From contig KB906725.1 of the NCBI GenBank assembly GCA_000381565.1, forward strand, positions 1,381,731 through 1,445,730: a stretch of 64,000 nt of DNA, given 5' to 3'. The position numbers and the translations under genes were made by a program. This DNA comes from Oxalobacteraceae bacterium AB_14. Lineage in GTDB: Bacteria > Pseudomonadota > Gammaproteobacteria > Burkholderiales > Burkholderiaceae_D. Below the pieces are notes generated by a model that was not told where the DNA came from, made no database searches, and saw nothing but the letters and a program-made list of their open reading frames with translations. Positions 16,886-25,258 of the stretch are shown piece by piece. The number at the start of each line of letters is the position of its first letter. Within the stretch, counting starts at the first letter, position 1.

Positions 16886-17644
16886 TTACCCGGCGGCAGC
16901 ATGCAAACCGATTAACACGATGTTCTCGACGATACGGTACGGCACCTTCAGCATCGGCGCGATATACGGCGCCGCGCCGCCGGAGATGATGCACTCCGCC
17001 GCGCCATGGCGCGCGAACGCGTGTTCGATGGCGCCGCTCTGCGCGGCCAGGCAGCCGCTCAGGATGGCGTCGTCGGTATTGTCGGCGAATCCGTCCGGCA
17101 GCTTACCGTCTTGCGCAATTTGCGGCAACTGCGCCGTGTTGCGCGCCAGCGAACTGGCCATCAGGCCCAGTCCCGGCAGGATCATCCCGCCCAGGAACAT
17201 GCCGTCGGCCGTGATGGCGTCGATGGTGGTGGCGGTGCCGCAGTTGGCGACGATGACTTCGCGCCCGGCCGCCAGCGCGTGGCCGGCGATGGCGGCGGCG
17301 AAACGGTCGCAGCCCAGCTGGGCCGGATTGCGGTAGCCGTTGGTCACGCCGGCCAACGCCGGCAGCGAGGCAAACCATTCGATCGCCTGCTGCGGCAGGA
17401 TCATGGCCGGGAAGGTCCGTTGCAGCACGTACTCCAGCTGCACCCGCAGCGCGCCGCCGGCCACGTTGGCGATCAGGATGCGGTCGACGCCGCGCTCGGC
17501 CACCGCTTCGCTCAGGTGCAGCTCCAGCTGTTGCAGGTCGGCGTGCAGGACCGCGCCGTGGGCGATCCATGCGCCCAGTTCCGTGCCCGGTTCGGCCAGG
17601 GCCCATTTGACGCGGGTGTTGCCGGCGTCGATCAGTAGTATCAT
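16886..17644 (-). CDS. coaX: Type III pantothenate kinase
   Basis: 252 residues. First step of coenzyme A synthesis, ATP plus pantothenate. CoaX-type ASKHA fold: MILLIDAGNTRVKWAL (phosphate motif 1, catalytic Asp), ANCGTATTIDAI (motif 2), FLGGMILPGLGLM, and a C-terminal CIISGGAAPYI. ATG 17642-17644 overlaps the birA stop by 4 bp (ATGA). A longer upstream frame lacks homology. birA-coaX adjacency is usual in betaproteobacteria. Confidence 0.95.
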   Translation of the reverse strand: MILLIDAGNTRVKWALAEPGTELGAWIAHGAVLHADLQQLELHLSEAVAERGVDRILIANVAGGALRVQLEYVLQRTFPAMILPQQAIEWFASLPALAGVTNGYRNPAQLGCDRFAAAIAGHALAAGREVIVANCGTATTIDAITADGMFLGGMILPGLGLMASSLARNTAQLPQIAQDGKLPDGFADNTDDAILSGCLAAQSGAIEHAFARHGAAECIISGGAAPYIAPMLKVPYRIVENIVLIGLHAAAG

Positions 17645-18459
17645 GATAATCCGATAGAGGTGGCGAAGGTTGGCGATAAACGCAGCGAGACGTCGCCGGA
17701 CAGTACTTCGGCGCGGCCCTGTTGCGTGTCGAGCATCAGGCGGCCGATGGCGTCGACGCCGGCGGCGCGGCCTTGTTGCAGCACTTTGCCCTGGTCGAGG
17801 ATGACGACGTCCTGGCCCTGCCATGCATGCAGCAAGTTCCAACGCTCGGCGAAGGGGGCGAAGCCGGTGTCGTCGAATTCGGCCAGCACGGCGGCCAGGC
17901 GGCTGAGCAGCGCGGCCATCAGCTGGTTGCGGTCCATCTTGGCCAGCCACGGCGCGGCGGCCACTGCGCGGCCGATCTGCGCTTCCAGCTGGTCCGGCAT
18001 CAGCAGGTTGATGCCGACGCCGATCACGGCCCAGATGGCGCCGTCGCCGTCCTTGCGGGCGGCCTGGGTTTCGACCAGGATGCCGGCCAGCTTTTTACCG
18101 TCGCGCAGCAGGTCGTTGGGCCACTTGATCTGCACCGGCACGCCGAGCGAGGCGATGGTCTCGGCCAGCGCCACGCCGACCGCCATCGGCAGGCCGGACA
18201 TGCGGTGCAGCGGCCCCTTGAAGCGCCAGGCCAGCGAGAACATCAGCGCGGCGCCGGGCGCGGACAACCAGCTGCGGCCGGCGCGGCCGCGTCCCGCCGT
18301 CTGGTTGCCGGCGATGCGCAGCACCGGGCCGGCCAGCGTGTCGATGCGCGCCAGCAGGTCGGCGTTGGTGGAGCCGGTTTCGGCGACGGTTTCTATCGCC
18401 ACGTGCGCGGCGCTGGTGGCGCAGTGCAGGCCGATGGCGTCCGCAGTGAGCGTGCTCAT
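17641..18459 (-). CDS. birA: Biotin-acetyl-CoA-carboxylase ligase
   Basis: 272 residues. Attaches biotin to the BCCP subunit of acetyl-CoA carboxylase. The biotin-binding motif GRGRAGRSW and KWPNDLLRDGKKLAGILVET are clear, as is ETGSTNADLL. There is no N-terminal winged-helix domain, so this is a group I ligase that should not repress biotin genes. Overlaps both neighbours by 4 bp (ATGA at 17641 and 18456), which indicates strong translational coupling. Confidence 0.95.
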   Translation of the reverse strand: MSTLTADAIGLHCATSAAHVAIETVAETGSTNADLLARIDTLAGPVLRIAGNQTAGRGRAGRSWLSAPGAALMFSLAWRFKGPLHRMSGLPMAVGVALAETIASLGVPVQIKWPNDLLRDGKKLAGILVETQAARKDGDGAIWAVIGVGINLLMPDQLEAQIGRAVAAAPWLAKMDRNQLMAALLSRLAAVLAEFDDTGFAPFAERWNLLHAWQGQDVVILDQGKVLQQGRAAGVDAIGRLMLDTQQGRAEVLSGDVSLRLSPTFATSIGLS

Positions 18460-19250
18460 GGCGCGGCCTTGCGTGGCTTGTGCGGCGCCTTGGCAAAAGC
18501 CAGGTCGTACAGCGGATTGGGCAGCATGCGCAGCAACTTGGCGACCACGCCCATCTGCCACGGGATCACCTTGTAGCTGCTGCCGGCGGCGATGGTGCGC
18601 GCGGCCTTGGCGGCGAATCTGGCGGGCGCCATCAGGAATGGCATCGGGTAGGGGTTCACCTGCGTCATCGGCGTGTCGATGTAGCCGGGGCACAGGGTGA
18701 CGACGCGGATGCCGTAGGGCTTCAACTCCAGCCGCAGCGATTCGCAGTAGCTGATCACGGCCGCCTTGGAGGCGCTGTAGGCCTCGGCGCCGGGCAGGCC
18801 GCGGATGCCGGCCACGCTGCCGATGCCGACCAGCCGCGCTGGTGTGCGCTGTGCTTTCATCGCCGGGATGAAGGGCGCGAACGTGGCGGCGGTGGCCACC
18901 ACGTTGGTGGCGATGACGGCTTCGAATACCGGGATGTCCTCGGCGAACTCGGTCAGCGTGCCGACCGAGATGCCGGCGTTGGCGATCACCACGTCGATGC
19001 CGCCGGCGTGCGCCATGAAGGCCTGCGCGGCGGCGGCGATGGCGGCGTGGTCGCGCACATCGACCGCGTAGGCGCGGTGGCGCTCAGGGTTGGGGAGGGT
19101 GGCGATCAGCTGGTCCAGCATCGCGCTGCGGCGGGCCAGCAGGCCCAGTGTGGCGCCTTGCGCCGCGTATTCGGCGGCGAGGGCCGCACCCAGGCCGCTT
19201 GAGGCGCCGGTGATGAAGACCCGCTCCGGCCCGGCGCCCTGTTTGCTCAT
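18456..19250 (-). CDS. SDR family oxidoreductase
   Basis: 264 residues, classical short-chain dehydrogenase. Cofactor motif TGASSGLGAALA, the NAG motif VIANAGIS, and the catalytic YSASK. The Arg after the first beta-strand (LLARRS) suggests NADP(H). Substrate unknown. The C-terminal PNPLYDLAFAKAPHK resembles a membrane-associated tail of some SDRs. Overlaps birA by 4 bp and follows dsbA by 2 bp, so it is deep within the argS operon. Confidence 0.9.
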   Translation of the reverse strand: MSKQGAGPERVFITGASSGLGAALAAEYAAQGATLGLLARRSAMLDQLIATLPNPERHRAYAVDVRDHAAIAAAAQAFMAHAGGIDVVIANAGISVGTLTEFAEDIPVFEAVIATNVVATAATFAPFIPAMKAQRTPARLVGIGSVAGIRGLPGAEAYSASKAAVISYCESLRLELKPYGIRVVTLCPGYIDTPMTQVNPYPMPFLMAPARFAAKAARTIAAGSSYKVIPWQMGVVAKLLRMLPNPLYDLAFAKAPHKPRKAAP

Positions 19251-19252
19251 CT

Positions 19253-19924
19253 TTATTTCTTTTCCGCTTTCGCCTTGGCGACCAGGAAGTCCATCACTTG
19301 CACGGCTTGGGCGTGCAGCTCCGCTTCGGTGGTGGCGGCCTTGGTGCCTTCGTTGGCCATGGTCGGCGAGGTGACGTACTTGCCGGCGATGGCGATCATC
19401 GGCCACGAATCGACGCCGTAGGCATCCATCATCGAGGTCGCGTGGCGCACGCTGCCGCCGACGCCCAGGCCGCGATAGGTCTCGATGAACTTCTGGCGAT
19501 CCACGCCCTGTTTGGCGGCGAAGTCGAAGGCCAATTCATCGCGGTTCATGCGGTTGCGGTTGACGTGCATCTCGGTGAAGATCTTGGCGTGCATGGCGTC
19601 GTTCAGCAGGCCCATGGCGCTGAGCGTGAAGAACAGCTTTTGCTGCGGCAGGTCGGTGCCGCTGCGCGAGATGTGCATGCGCTTGAAGACGATGGCGTCG
19701 CCCTGTTTCTTGACCCAGGCAGTCAGCGTCGGATCGAAAGCGAAGCAATGCGGGCAGGCATAGTCGAAGAACTCGATGACTTCGACCTTCTTGCCGCTGT
19801 CGACAGCCTGCGGCGTCGGCAGCGTCTTGTATTCGACGCCGTTCTTCGGATCGGCCGGGGAGGCCGACGACAGGGCTGCAACGCTCAACATCAATGCACC
19901 GACTACGAATTTCATGAATCGCAT
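19253..19924 (-). CDS. dsbA: Thiol:disulfide interchange protein DsbA
   Basis: 223 residues. N-terminal signal peptide (about 1-22), thioredoxin fold with active site C-P-H-C in FFDYACPHCFAF, and cis-Pro region SWPMIAIAGKYV. Periplasmic oxidase that introduces disulfides, reoxidised by DsbB. The length is slightly above E. coli DsbA because of an N-terminal loop. Two bp before the SDR gene and 25 bp after the SPOR gene in a single minus-strand unit. Confidence 0.93.
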   Translation of the reverse strand: MRFMKFVVGALMLSVAALSSASPADPKNGVEYKTLPTPQAVDSGKKVEVIEFFDYACPHCFAFDPTLTAWVKKQGDAIVFKRMHISRSGTDLPQQKLFFTLSAMGLLNDAMHAKIFTEMHVNRNRMNRDELAFDFAAKQGVDRQKFIETYRGLGVGGSVRHATSMMDAYGVDSWPMIAIAGKYVTSPTMANEGTKAATTEAELHAQAVQVMDFLVAKAKAEKK

Positions 19925-19949
19925 CTGAATTCTCCTGGCTTAGTTTGGC

Positions 19950-20630
19950 TTATTTCTGATTACGCACGACGGCGACGTCGATGCCGTTTTCGGACAACTT
20001 GCTACGAACCTTGTTCATCGTTTCGACCTGGTTGTACGGGCCAAGGCGCACGCGATGCAGCACGCCGGTGTCGGTGGCGCGGTCGGACAGGTTGGCTTCG
20101 AAGCCCAACAAGGCCAGCTTGGCGCGGGCGCTTTCGGCGTCGGCCACTTCGCGGAAGGCGCCAGCCTGCAGGTAGTAGATGAATTTGTCGTCGCCGGCAT
20201 CGGCGGCAGCGGCAGGCTTGGCCGGCGTCGGCGCGACATTGGCGGCGGCGGGGACGGCTGGCGGCGCGGCTTTGGGCTTCTCAACCGGAGCAGGGGCCGG
20301 GGCCGCCTGGATCTTGTCGACCACCGCTTGCAGCGGATCGGCCGGAGGCGGCGCCTTCGGCGGTTCCTTGGCAAAGTCCCTGGCCGCTTCGCGCACCGCT
20401 TCCTTGTTGCCGTACATAGGCTTGTTCGGATCGGCGGCTTGTCCCGCGGTCGGTTCCGCAACCTTGCTGCTGCGCCCCTTGTCGGTGAACGGCGTCGAGC
20501 CCTTGTTGATCACCAGGGCGACGACGACGGCGATCGCCAGGCCGATGATCAGGCCGATGACGATGCCGATGATGGTGTTGCCGTGCTGGCGCGAACGTGG
20601 AGTGGAGCGAGGGCTGGTGCGGAAATTCAT
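19950..20630 (-). CDS. FtsN/DedD-like SPOR domain protein
   Basis: 226 residues. A basic N-terminus, one membrane helix (IIGIVIGLIIGLAIAVVVALV), a Pro/Ala-rich periplasmic linker, and a C-terminal SPOR domain (YYLQAGAFREVADAESARAKLALLGFEANL ... RVRLGPYNQ). Architecture of FtsN: it would bind denuded septal glycan and promote division. ATG 20630 chosen. A TTG at 20651 would abut the argS stop. Lies 21 bp after argS, a conserved order in betaproteobacteria. Confidence 0.85.
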   Translation of the reverse strand: MNFRTSPRSTPRSRQHGNTIIGIVIGLIIGLAIAVVVALVINKGSTPFTDKGRSSKVAEPTAGQAADPNKPMYGNKEAVREAARDFAKEPPKAPPPADPLQAVVDKIQAAPAPAPVEKPKAAPPAVPAAANVAPTPAKPAAAADAGDDKFIYYLQAGAFREVADAESARAKLALLGFEANLSDRATDTGVLHRVRLGPYNQVETMNKVRSKLSENGIDVAVVRNQK

Positions 20631-20651
20631 TGTGCGGGATGTCCTTCGCAA

Positions 20652-22361
20652 TTACATTTTGTTGGGAGCGGAGACGCCGATCAGCGCCAGGCCGTTGCGC
20701 AGCACCTGGCGGGTGGCCACCATCAGCGCGATACGGGCCGCCTTCAGCGCCTCGTCGTCGACCAGCACGCGCTCGGCGAAGTAGAAGCTGTGCAGGTTGG
20801 CGGCCAGGTCGCGCAGGTAGAAGGCGATCTGGTGCGGGCCCAGTTCCGCTTGCGCGCGCGCCAGCGTTTCCGGGTAGGCGGCCAGGGTCGCCAGCAGCGT
20901 CGCTTCGGTCGGCGCGGTCAGCGGCGACAGGTCGACGTTGGCCAGGTCGGCTTCGTTGCCGGTCCATTGTTCCAGCATGCGGCAGATGCGCGCGTGGGCG
21001 TACTGCACGTAATACACCGGATTCTCGTCCGAGGTCTTCAGCGCGACGTCGACGTCGAACACGAATTCGGTGTCGGCCTTGCGCGAGATGAGGAAGAAGC
21101 GCACCGCGTCGCGGCCTTTTTCGATGTCGCCGCCGCCCGACCATTCGATCAGGTCGCGCACCGTCACGTAGGAACCGGCGCGCTTGGAGATCTTGACCTC
21201 TTCGCCGCCCTTCATCACGGTGACCATCTTGTGCAGCACGTAGTCGGGGAAGCCTTGCGGCACGCCGACGTTGACCGCCTGCAGGCCGGCGCGCACGCGG
21301 GCGATGGTGCCGTGGTGGTCCGAACCCTGGACGTTGATCGCCTGGGTAAAGCCGCGCTGGAACTTGACGATGTGGTAGGCCACGTCCGGCACGAAGTAGG
21401 TGTAGGTGCCGTCCTTCTTGCGCATCACGCGGTTCTTGTCGTCGCCGTAGTCCTCGGTGCGCAGCCACAGCGCGCCTTCTTCCTCGTAGGTCTTGCCGGA
21501 CTTGTTGAGCATGTCGACCGCGGCGTCGACCTTGCCGTCGGCGTACAGCGACGATTCGAGGTAGTAGTTGTCGAACTTGACGCCGAAGGCTTGCAGGTCG
21601 ATGTCCTGTTCGTTGCGCAGGTAGGTCACGGCGAAGTGGCGGATCGATTCGATGTCTTCGATGTCGCCCGAGGCGGTGGCCGGCGTGCCGTCCGAGGCCG
21701 ATACGGTTTTCTTGAGCAGGAAGTCGGCGGCGATGTCGGCGATGTAGTCGCCGTTGTAGGCCGACTCGGGCCACTGGGCGTCGCCCGGCTTGTAACCGCG
21801 CAGGCGCGCCTGCACCGAGTTGGCCAGGGTCTGGATCTGCACGCCGGCGTCGTTGTAGTAGAACTCGCGGGTCACGTCGTAGCCCTGGGAGCCGAACAGC
21901 GACGACAGCGCGTCGCCCAGCGCCGCCTGGCGGCCGTGGCCCACGTGCAGCGGGCCGGTCGGGTTGGCGGAGACGAATTCGATGATGACTTTCTTGCCGG
22001 CGCCGGCGGTGGCGCTGCCGTAGGCCGCGCCCTGGGCCAGCACGGCCTTGACCACGGCCTGCTTGGCGGCGGCGCTCACGCGCAGGTTGATGAAGCCGGG
22101 GCCGGCGATGTCGGCCGATTCGACCAGGCCTTTGCCGGCCGGGTTGGCCAGCAGCGCATCGACCACCTTGGTGGCCAGTTCGCGCGGGTTCATTTTCAGC
22201 TGCTTGGCCAGTTGCATGGCGATGTTGCAGGCCACGTCACCGTGCGACGGGTCGCGCGGTCGCTCCAGCACAACGTTGGCGGAAACGTCGGTTCCGGCCA
22301 GGATAGGTGCGAGGGCGGCCTGGAACAGGGCGGTGATATCTTGTTTTTGTTGGGCGAGCAT
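20652..22361 (-). CDS. argS: Arginyl-tRNA synthetase
   Basis: 569 residues, class I synthetase. HIGH-type motif HVGH in PTGPLHVGHGRQA, KMSKS-type loop KISKRAGSYVTV, and an anticodon-binding C-terminal DALR domain with a family-typical end (ALIGVSAPNKM). ATG 22359-22361 gives MLAQQKQDI. An upstream in-frame extension of 25 residues has no support. First gene of the minus-strand chain that runs to 16121. Confidence 0.96.
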   Translation of the reverse strand: MLAQQKQDITALFQAALAPILAGTDVSANVVLERPRDPSHGDVACNIAMQLAKQLKMNPRELATKVVDALLANPAGKGLVESADIAGPGFINLRVSAAAKQAVVKAVLAQGAAYGSATAGAGKKVIIEFVSANPTGPLHVGHGRQAALGDALSSLFGSQGYDVTREFYYNDAGVQIQTLANSVQARLRGYKPGDAQWPESAYNGDYIADIAADFLLKKTVSASDGTPATASGDIEDIESIRHFAVTYLRNEQDIDLQAFGVKFDNYYLESSLYADGKVDAAVDMLNKSGKTYEEEGALWLRTEDYGDDKNRVMRKKDGTYTYFVPDVAYHIVKFQRGFTQAINVQGSDHHGTIARVRAGLQAVNVGVPQGFPDYVLHKMVTVMKGGEEVKISKRAGSYVTVRDLIEWSGGGDIEKGRDAVRFFLISRKADTEFVFDVDVALKTSDENPVYYVQYAHARICRMLEQWTGNEADLANVDLSPLTAPTEATLLATLAAYPETLARAQAELGPHQIAFYLRDLAANLHSFYFAERVLVDDEALKAARIALMVATRQVLRNGLALIGVSAPNKM

Positions 22362-22584
22362 GAGCAAAATGGCGGCTGAACCGCGTGTGTGAATACATCC
22401 GAAAGCGAAAACGGCCGGCACGCTGGCACCGGCCAAACAGCGGTAATTATACTGGTTTGCCGCAGCGGGGTCACCGCAGCCGGACGGCAGGGTCTGGAAG
22501 ACCAGTCCAGCTCGATTGTTGACGCAAAACAGATGGGATGTGTTGAAAAAGTAAAATCATCGATGCTGAGTGTAACCAGTTGAA
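22362..22584. other. Non-coding leader between argS and small ORFs
   Basis: Upstream region of argS on the minus strand. It holds several short shadow frames but none with a ribosome-binding site and recognisable product. 22540-22590 becomes A+T-rich (TTGAAAAAGTAAAATCATCG), a plausible promoter zone for the small plus-strand ORF. The hexamers are too weak to place a promoter. Confidence 0.3.
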
Positions 22585-22758
22585 ATGGACGACCCCATGT
22601 TTCGACGATTCAGGTCGCATCTTTCGCATGAGAACCGAAAAACTTATGCGGAATCGGTGATCGGTCTGGTCGGTCACCTGCTTGGTACAGGCGTGATTTT
22701 CGTATCCTTCTTTCTGGTTGGCTGGACAGCCTCCTTCATCCTGCATTTTTTTGAATGA
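22585..22758 (+). CDS. Candidate small membrane protein, 57 residues
   Basis: ATG 22585, TGA 22756-22758. The product begins MDDPMFRRFRSHLSHENRK, then one long hydrophobic stretch (VIGLVGHLLGTGVIFVSFFLVGW), and ends ILHFFE. A basic N-terminus with one or two helices is a believable small inner-membrane protein. No good Shine-Dalgarno site. A second ATG at 22597 is possible. The region is clearly lower in GC than its neighbours and has no other gene. I do not recognise a family. It may form a unit with the small ORF at 22900. Confidence 0.45.
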   Translation: MDDPMFRRFRSHLSHENRKTYAESVIGLVGHLLGTGVIFVSFFLVGWTASFILHFFE

Positions 22759-22899
22759 AATTCATCCTTTCCCTTCCGAGATATTGGACTTTATGACAAA
22801 GTTTGAACTATATTTGGTTTATGGTGACTCAGTGTGATGCGCGTTCGTGTTGTTGGGCGGTGCATTTCGCTTTATCGCCGAAGGATGGGAGAATCGGAA

Positions 22900-23076
22900 A
22901 TGGGGAACAGGTTGCTTGGCTCGTTCTTGGAGGGCTTCAAGAACAGTTTCCGTCTATCGACGTCGCTTGTGACATCGGTCGCAGCGACTATCGCCACCTT
23001 TGCTCATCATCATCGTGCCGATGCTCCTGCGAGACTCGACAAGCAGAAGATTTCGAGAAAACATAGGAAGCGATAG
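22900..23076 (+). CDS. Candidate small basic protein, 58 residues
   Basis: ATG 22900 preceded by GGGAGA at 22887-22892, a good ribosome-binding site with 7-nt spacing. The product starts MGNRLLGSFLEGFKNSFRLS, has a short hydrophobic segment (TSLVTSVAATIATFA), then a basic tail rich in His, Arg and Lys (HHHRAD ... KISRKHRKR). It could associate with membrane or nucleic acid. No family recognised. 141 bp after the candidate membrane protein and 132 bp before rsmB. Longer in-frame starts exist at 22834 and 22885. Confidence 0.45.
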   Translation: MGNRLLGSFLEGFKNSFRLSTSLVTSVAATIATFAHHHRADAPARLDKQKISRKHRKR

Positions 23077-23208
23077 GCATCGATTTGTCTAAAGTCCGCG
23101 CTATCGGGGCGCGAACGTTACAAGCGTTACAATCAGCTTCATCGCCTTGTCATATGCACTGCTGTATACTGCGCGATCACGCCCGCCGGCAATACCTGGA
23201 ATTAGCAT

Positions 23209-24612
23209 ATGAACAAGCGCCCGACGCTCTCCCTGAAGTCCCCCGTCAAGGCGGCAGCGCCCAAGCTGCGCGCCAGCCATGCGCGCGAGCTCAAGCCGGC
23301 GCTGCAAACCAGCTTCCAGACCGGCCTCAAGCCCGATTCCCTGGCCTACAGCCTGATCGGCGCCGCCCAGGCGGTGGCCCAGGTCCGCACCGGCACCAAC
23401 CTGCCGCAGGCGCTGGCCCAGGTCTGGTCCAAGGGCGACGCCAGCCCGCAGGCGCGCGGCGCGATGCAGGACATCGCCTACCGCTGCATGCGCCAGCTGG
23501 GACAGAGCGAGATCCTGATCGGCCTGATGGCGCCCAAGGCGCCGGAGCCGCTGGTGGCGGCCCTGCTGGCCTGCGCGCTGGCGCTGATGACGGCGCCGGA
23601 CGAGGTCCAGCCCTACGAAGAATTCACCGTGGTCGACCAGACCGTGACGGCGGCCGACGCCCATCCGGACACCGCGCGCGCCAAGGGCATGGTCAACGCC
23701 GTGCTGCGCCGCTTCCTGCGCGAGCGCAAGGCGCTGCTGGAGACTGCGCTGCTGCAACCGGTGGCCAAGTGGAACTACCCGCAATGGTGGATCGACGCCG
23801 CCAGGGCCGCCTGGCCGCAGGACTGGCAGGGCGTGCTGGCGACCGGCAACAGCGCGCCGCCGCTGACCTTGCGCGTCAATGTCCGCAAGACCACGATGGA
23901 ACAATACCTGGCCACGCTGGACGCGGCCGGCATGGCGGCCACCCAGATCGGCCCGTACGCGGTGCGCCTGGCCAAGCCGGTCGGCGTGACCCTGATCCCC
24001 GGCTTTGCCGACGGCCTGGTGTCGGTGCAGGACGCCGGCGCCCAGCTGGCCGCGCCGCTGCTGGACGTGCGCGACGGCATGCGCGTGCTGGACGCCTGCG
24101 CCGCCCCCGGCGGCAAGACTTGCCACATCATGGAACTGGCCGACGCCAGCGTGACGGCGCTGGACGCCGACGCCAAGCGCCTGGCCCGGGTCGGCGAGAA
24201 CCTCGAGCGGCTCGGCCAGCAGGCCACGCTGCGCGCCGCCGACGCCCAGAGCGCCGGCTGGTGGGACGGCACGCCGTTCGACCGCATCCTGGCCGACGTG
24301 CCGTGCACGGCGTCGGGCATCGTGCGCCGCCACCCGGATATCCGCTGGCTGCGCCGCAAGGGCGACACGCTCCAACTTGCAACACTTTCGTCCAAAATCC
24401 TCGACAACCTTTGGCGGATGCTGGCACCGGGTGGTAAATTGCTATTCGTGACATGTTCCTTGTGGCCGCAGGAATCCGAAGCCCAGGCCGCCGCGTTTGC
24501 GGTGCGCAACCAGGCTGTGCGCCTGGATGCGCCCGGCCAGTTGCTCCCCGCCGGTGGCGCAGGGCAGGATCACGATGGTTTGTTCTACGCGCTGTTCCAG
24601 AAAAATGCGTAA
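23209..24612 (+). CDS. rsmB: 16S rRNA (cytosine-5)-methyltransferase RsmB
   Basis: 467 residues. An N-terminal NusB-like RNA-binding domain follows a ~45-residue basic extension. The Rossmann methyltransferase holds the SAM motif DACAAPGGKTCHIMEL, catalytic Cys in DVPCTASGIVRRHPDIRWLR, and TLQLATLSSKILDNLW. Methylates C967 of 16S rRNA in homologs. ATG 23209 with only weak Shine-Dalgarno. Followed by the DUF4390 gene, a conserved betaproteobacterial order. Confidence 0.95.
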   Translation: MNKRPTLSLKSPVKAAAPKLRASHARELKPALQTSFQTGLKPDSLAYSLIGAAQAVAQVRTGTNLPQALAQVWSKGDASPQARGAMQDIAYRCMRQLGQSEILIGLMAPKAPEPLVAALLACALALMTAPDEVQPYEEFTVVDQTVTAADAHPDTARAKGMVNAVLRRFLRERKALLETALLQPVAKWNYPQWWIDAARAAWPQDWQGVLATGNSAPPLTLRVNVRKTTMEQYLATLDAAGMAATQIGPYAVRLAKPVGVTLIPGFADGLVSVQDAGAQLAAPLLDVRDGMRVLDACAAPGGKTCHIMELADASVTALDADAKRLARVGENLERLGQQATLRAADAQSAGWWDGTPFDRILADVPCTASGIVRRHPDIRWLRRKGDTLQLATLSSKILDNLWRMLAPGGKLLFVTCSLWPQESEAQAAAFAVRNQAVRLDAPGQLLPAGGAGQDHDGLFYALFQKNA

Positions 24613-24685
24613 CTGTTTTGCTCGCTTAGTTGCCCGCATCTTTGCCAATACGCTACCGACGGACCTTTTGAGCACCGGCCCCCAC

Positions 24686-25258
24686 GTGACATCACGATCT
24701 TTTCGCCTCCTGATCGGACCCCTGCTGCTGATACTGGCCTGCCTGCTGCCGCAGACGGCCGGCGCCGCCGACGGCGTGGAAATCCGCCGCGCGCTGGTCG
24801 AGGCCAGCGACGAGGGCTACCGCCTCAACGCCAAGTACAGCTTCGAGCTGACCCACGACATGGAGGACACGCTGCAGTACGGCGTGACGCTGTACTTCAG
24901 CACCGAAATCGAATTCACCCGCCCGCGCTGGTACTGGTTCGACGAGAAAGCCATCGTCAAGCGCCAGACCATCAGCCTGTACTACAACGTGCTGACGCGC
25001 CAGTACCACGTGACCGTCGACGGCAATGTGCGCCAGACCTTCTCGACGCTGGACGACGCGCTGTTCCTGATCCGCAGCCCCAACCGCTGGGTGGTGGCGC
25101 CGCGCGGCGCGCTGGAGGTCGGCAAGACCTACAACGTCAAGCTGAGCATGGGCCTGGACCCGAACTATGTCTCCAAGCCGCTCAAGGTCACGGCCCTCAA
25201 CAGCGCCGGATGGCGCCTGGCGTCCGACAAGAAAATCTTCCAGTACAAGGCGGAGTAA
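24686..25258 (+). CDS. DUF4390 secreted protein
   Basis: 190 residues from GTG 24686 (T-S-R-S-F next). A signal peptide (RLLIGPLLLILACLLPQTAGA) is followed by the DUF4390 pattern: VEIRRALVEASDEGYRLNAKYSFELT, then FTRPRWYWFDEKAI, then SLYYNVLTRQYHV. Probably periplasmic, function unknown. An ATG at 24605 overlapping the rsmB stop would add 27 residues and bury the signal peptide, so I prefer the GTG. The stop TAA directly abuts the GTG of the NtrY-like kinase. This invariant pairing suggests a role in signalling by that kinase (inference). Confidence 0.85.
   Translation: MTSRSFRLLIGPLLLILACLLPQTAGAADGVEIRRALVEASDEGYRLNAKYSFELTHDMEDTLQYGVTLYFSTEIEFTRPRWYWFDEKAIVKRQTISLYYNVLTRQYHVTVDGNVRQTFSTLDDALFLIRSPNRWVVAPRGALEVGKTYNVKLSMGLDPNYVSKPLKVTALNSAGWRLASDKKIFQYKAE

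Noticed and set aside
22389..22583. 64-residue plus-strand frame upstream of the small ORFs
   Set aside because: Overlaps the argS upstream region, lacks a ribosome-binding site and shows no motif.
22471..22746. 91-residue minus-strand frame opposite the small membrane-protein candidate
   Set aside because: No ribosome-binding site and no coherent hydrophobic or motif pattern; the plus-strand frame has a better amino-acid pattern.
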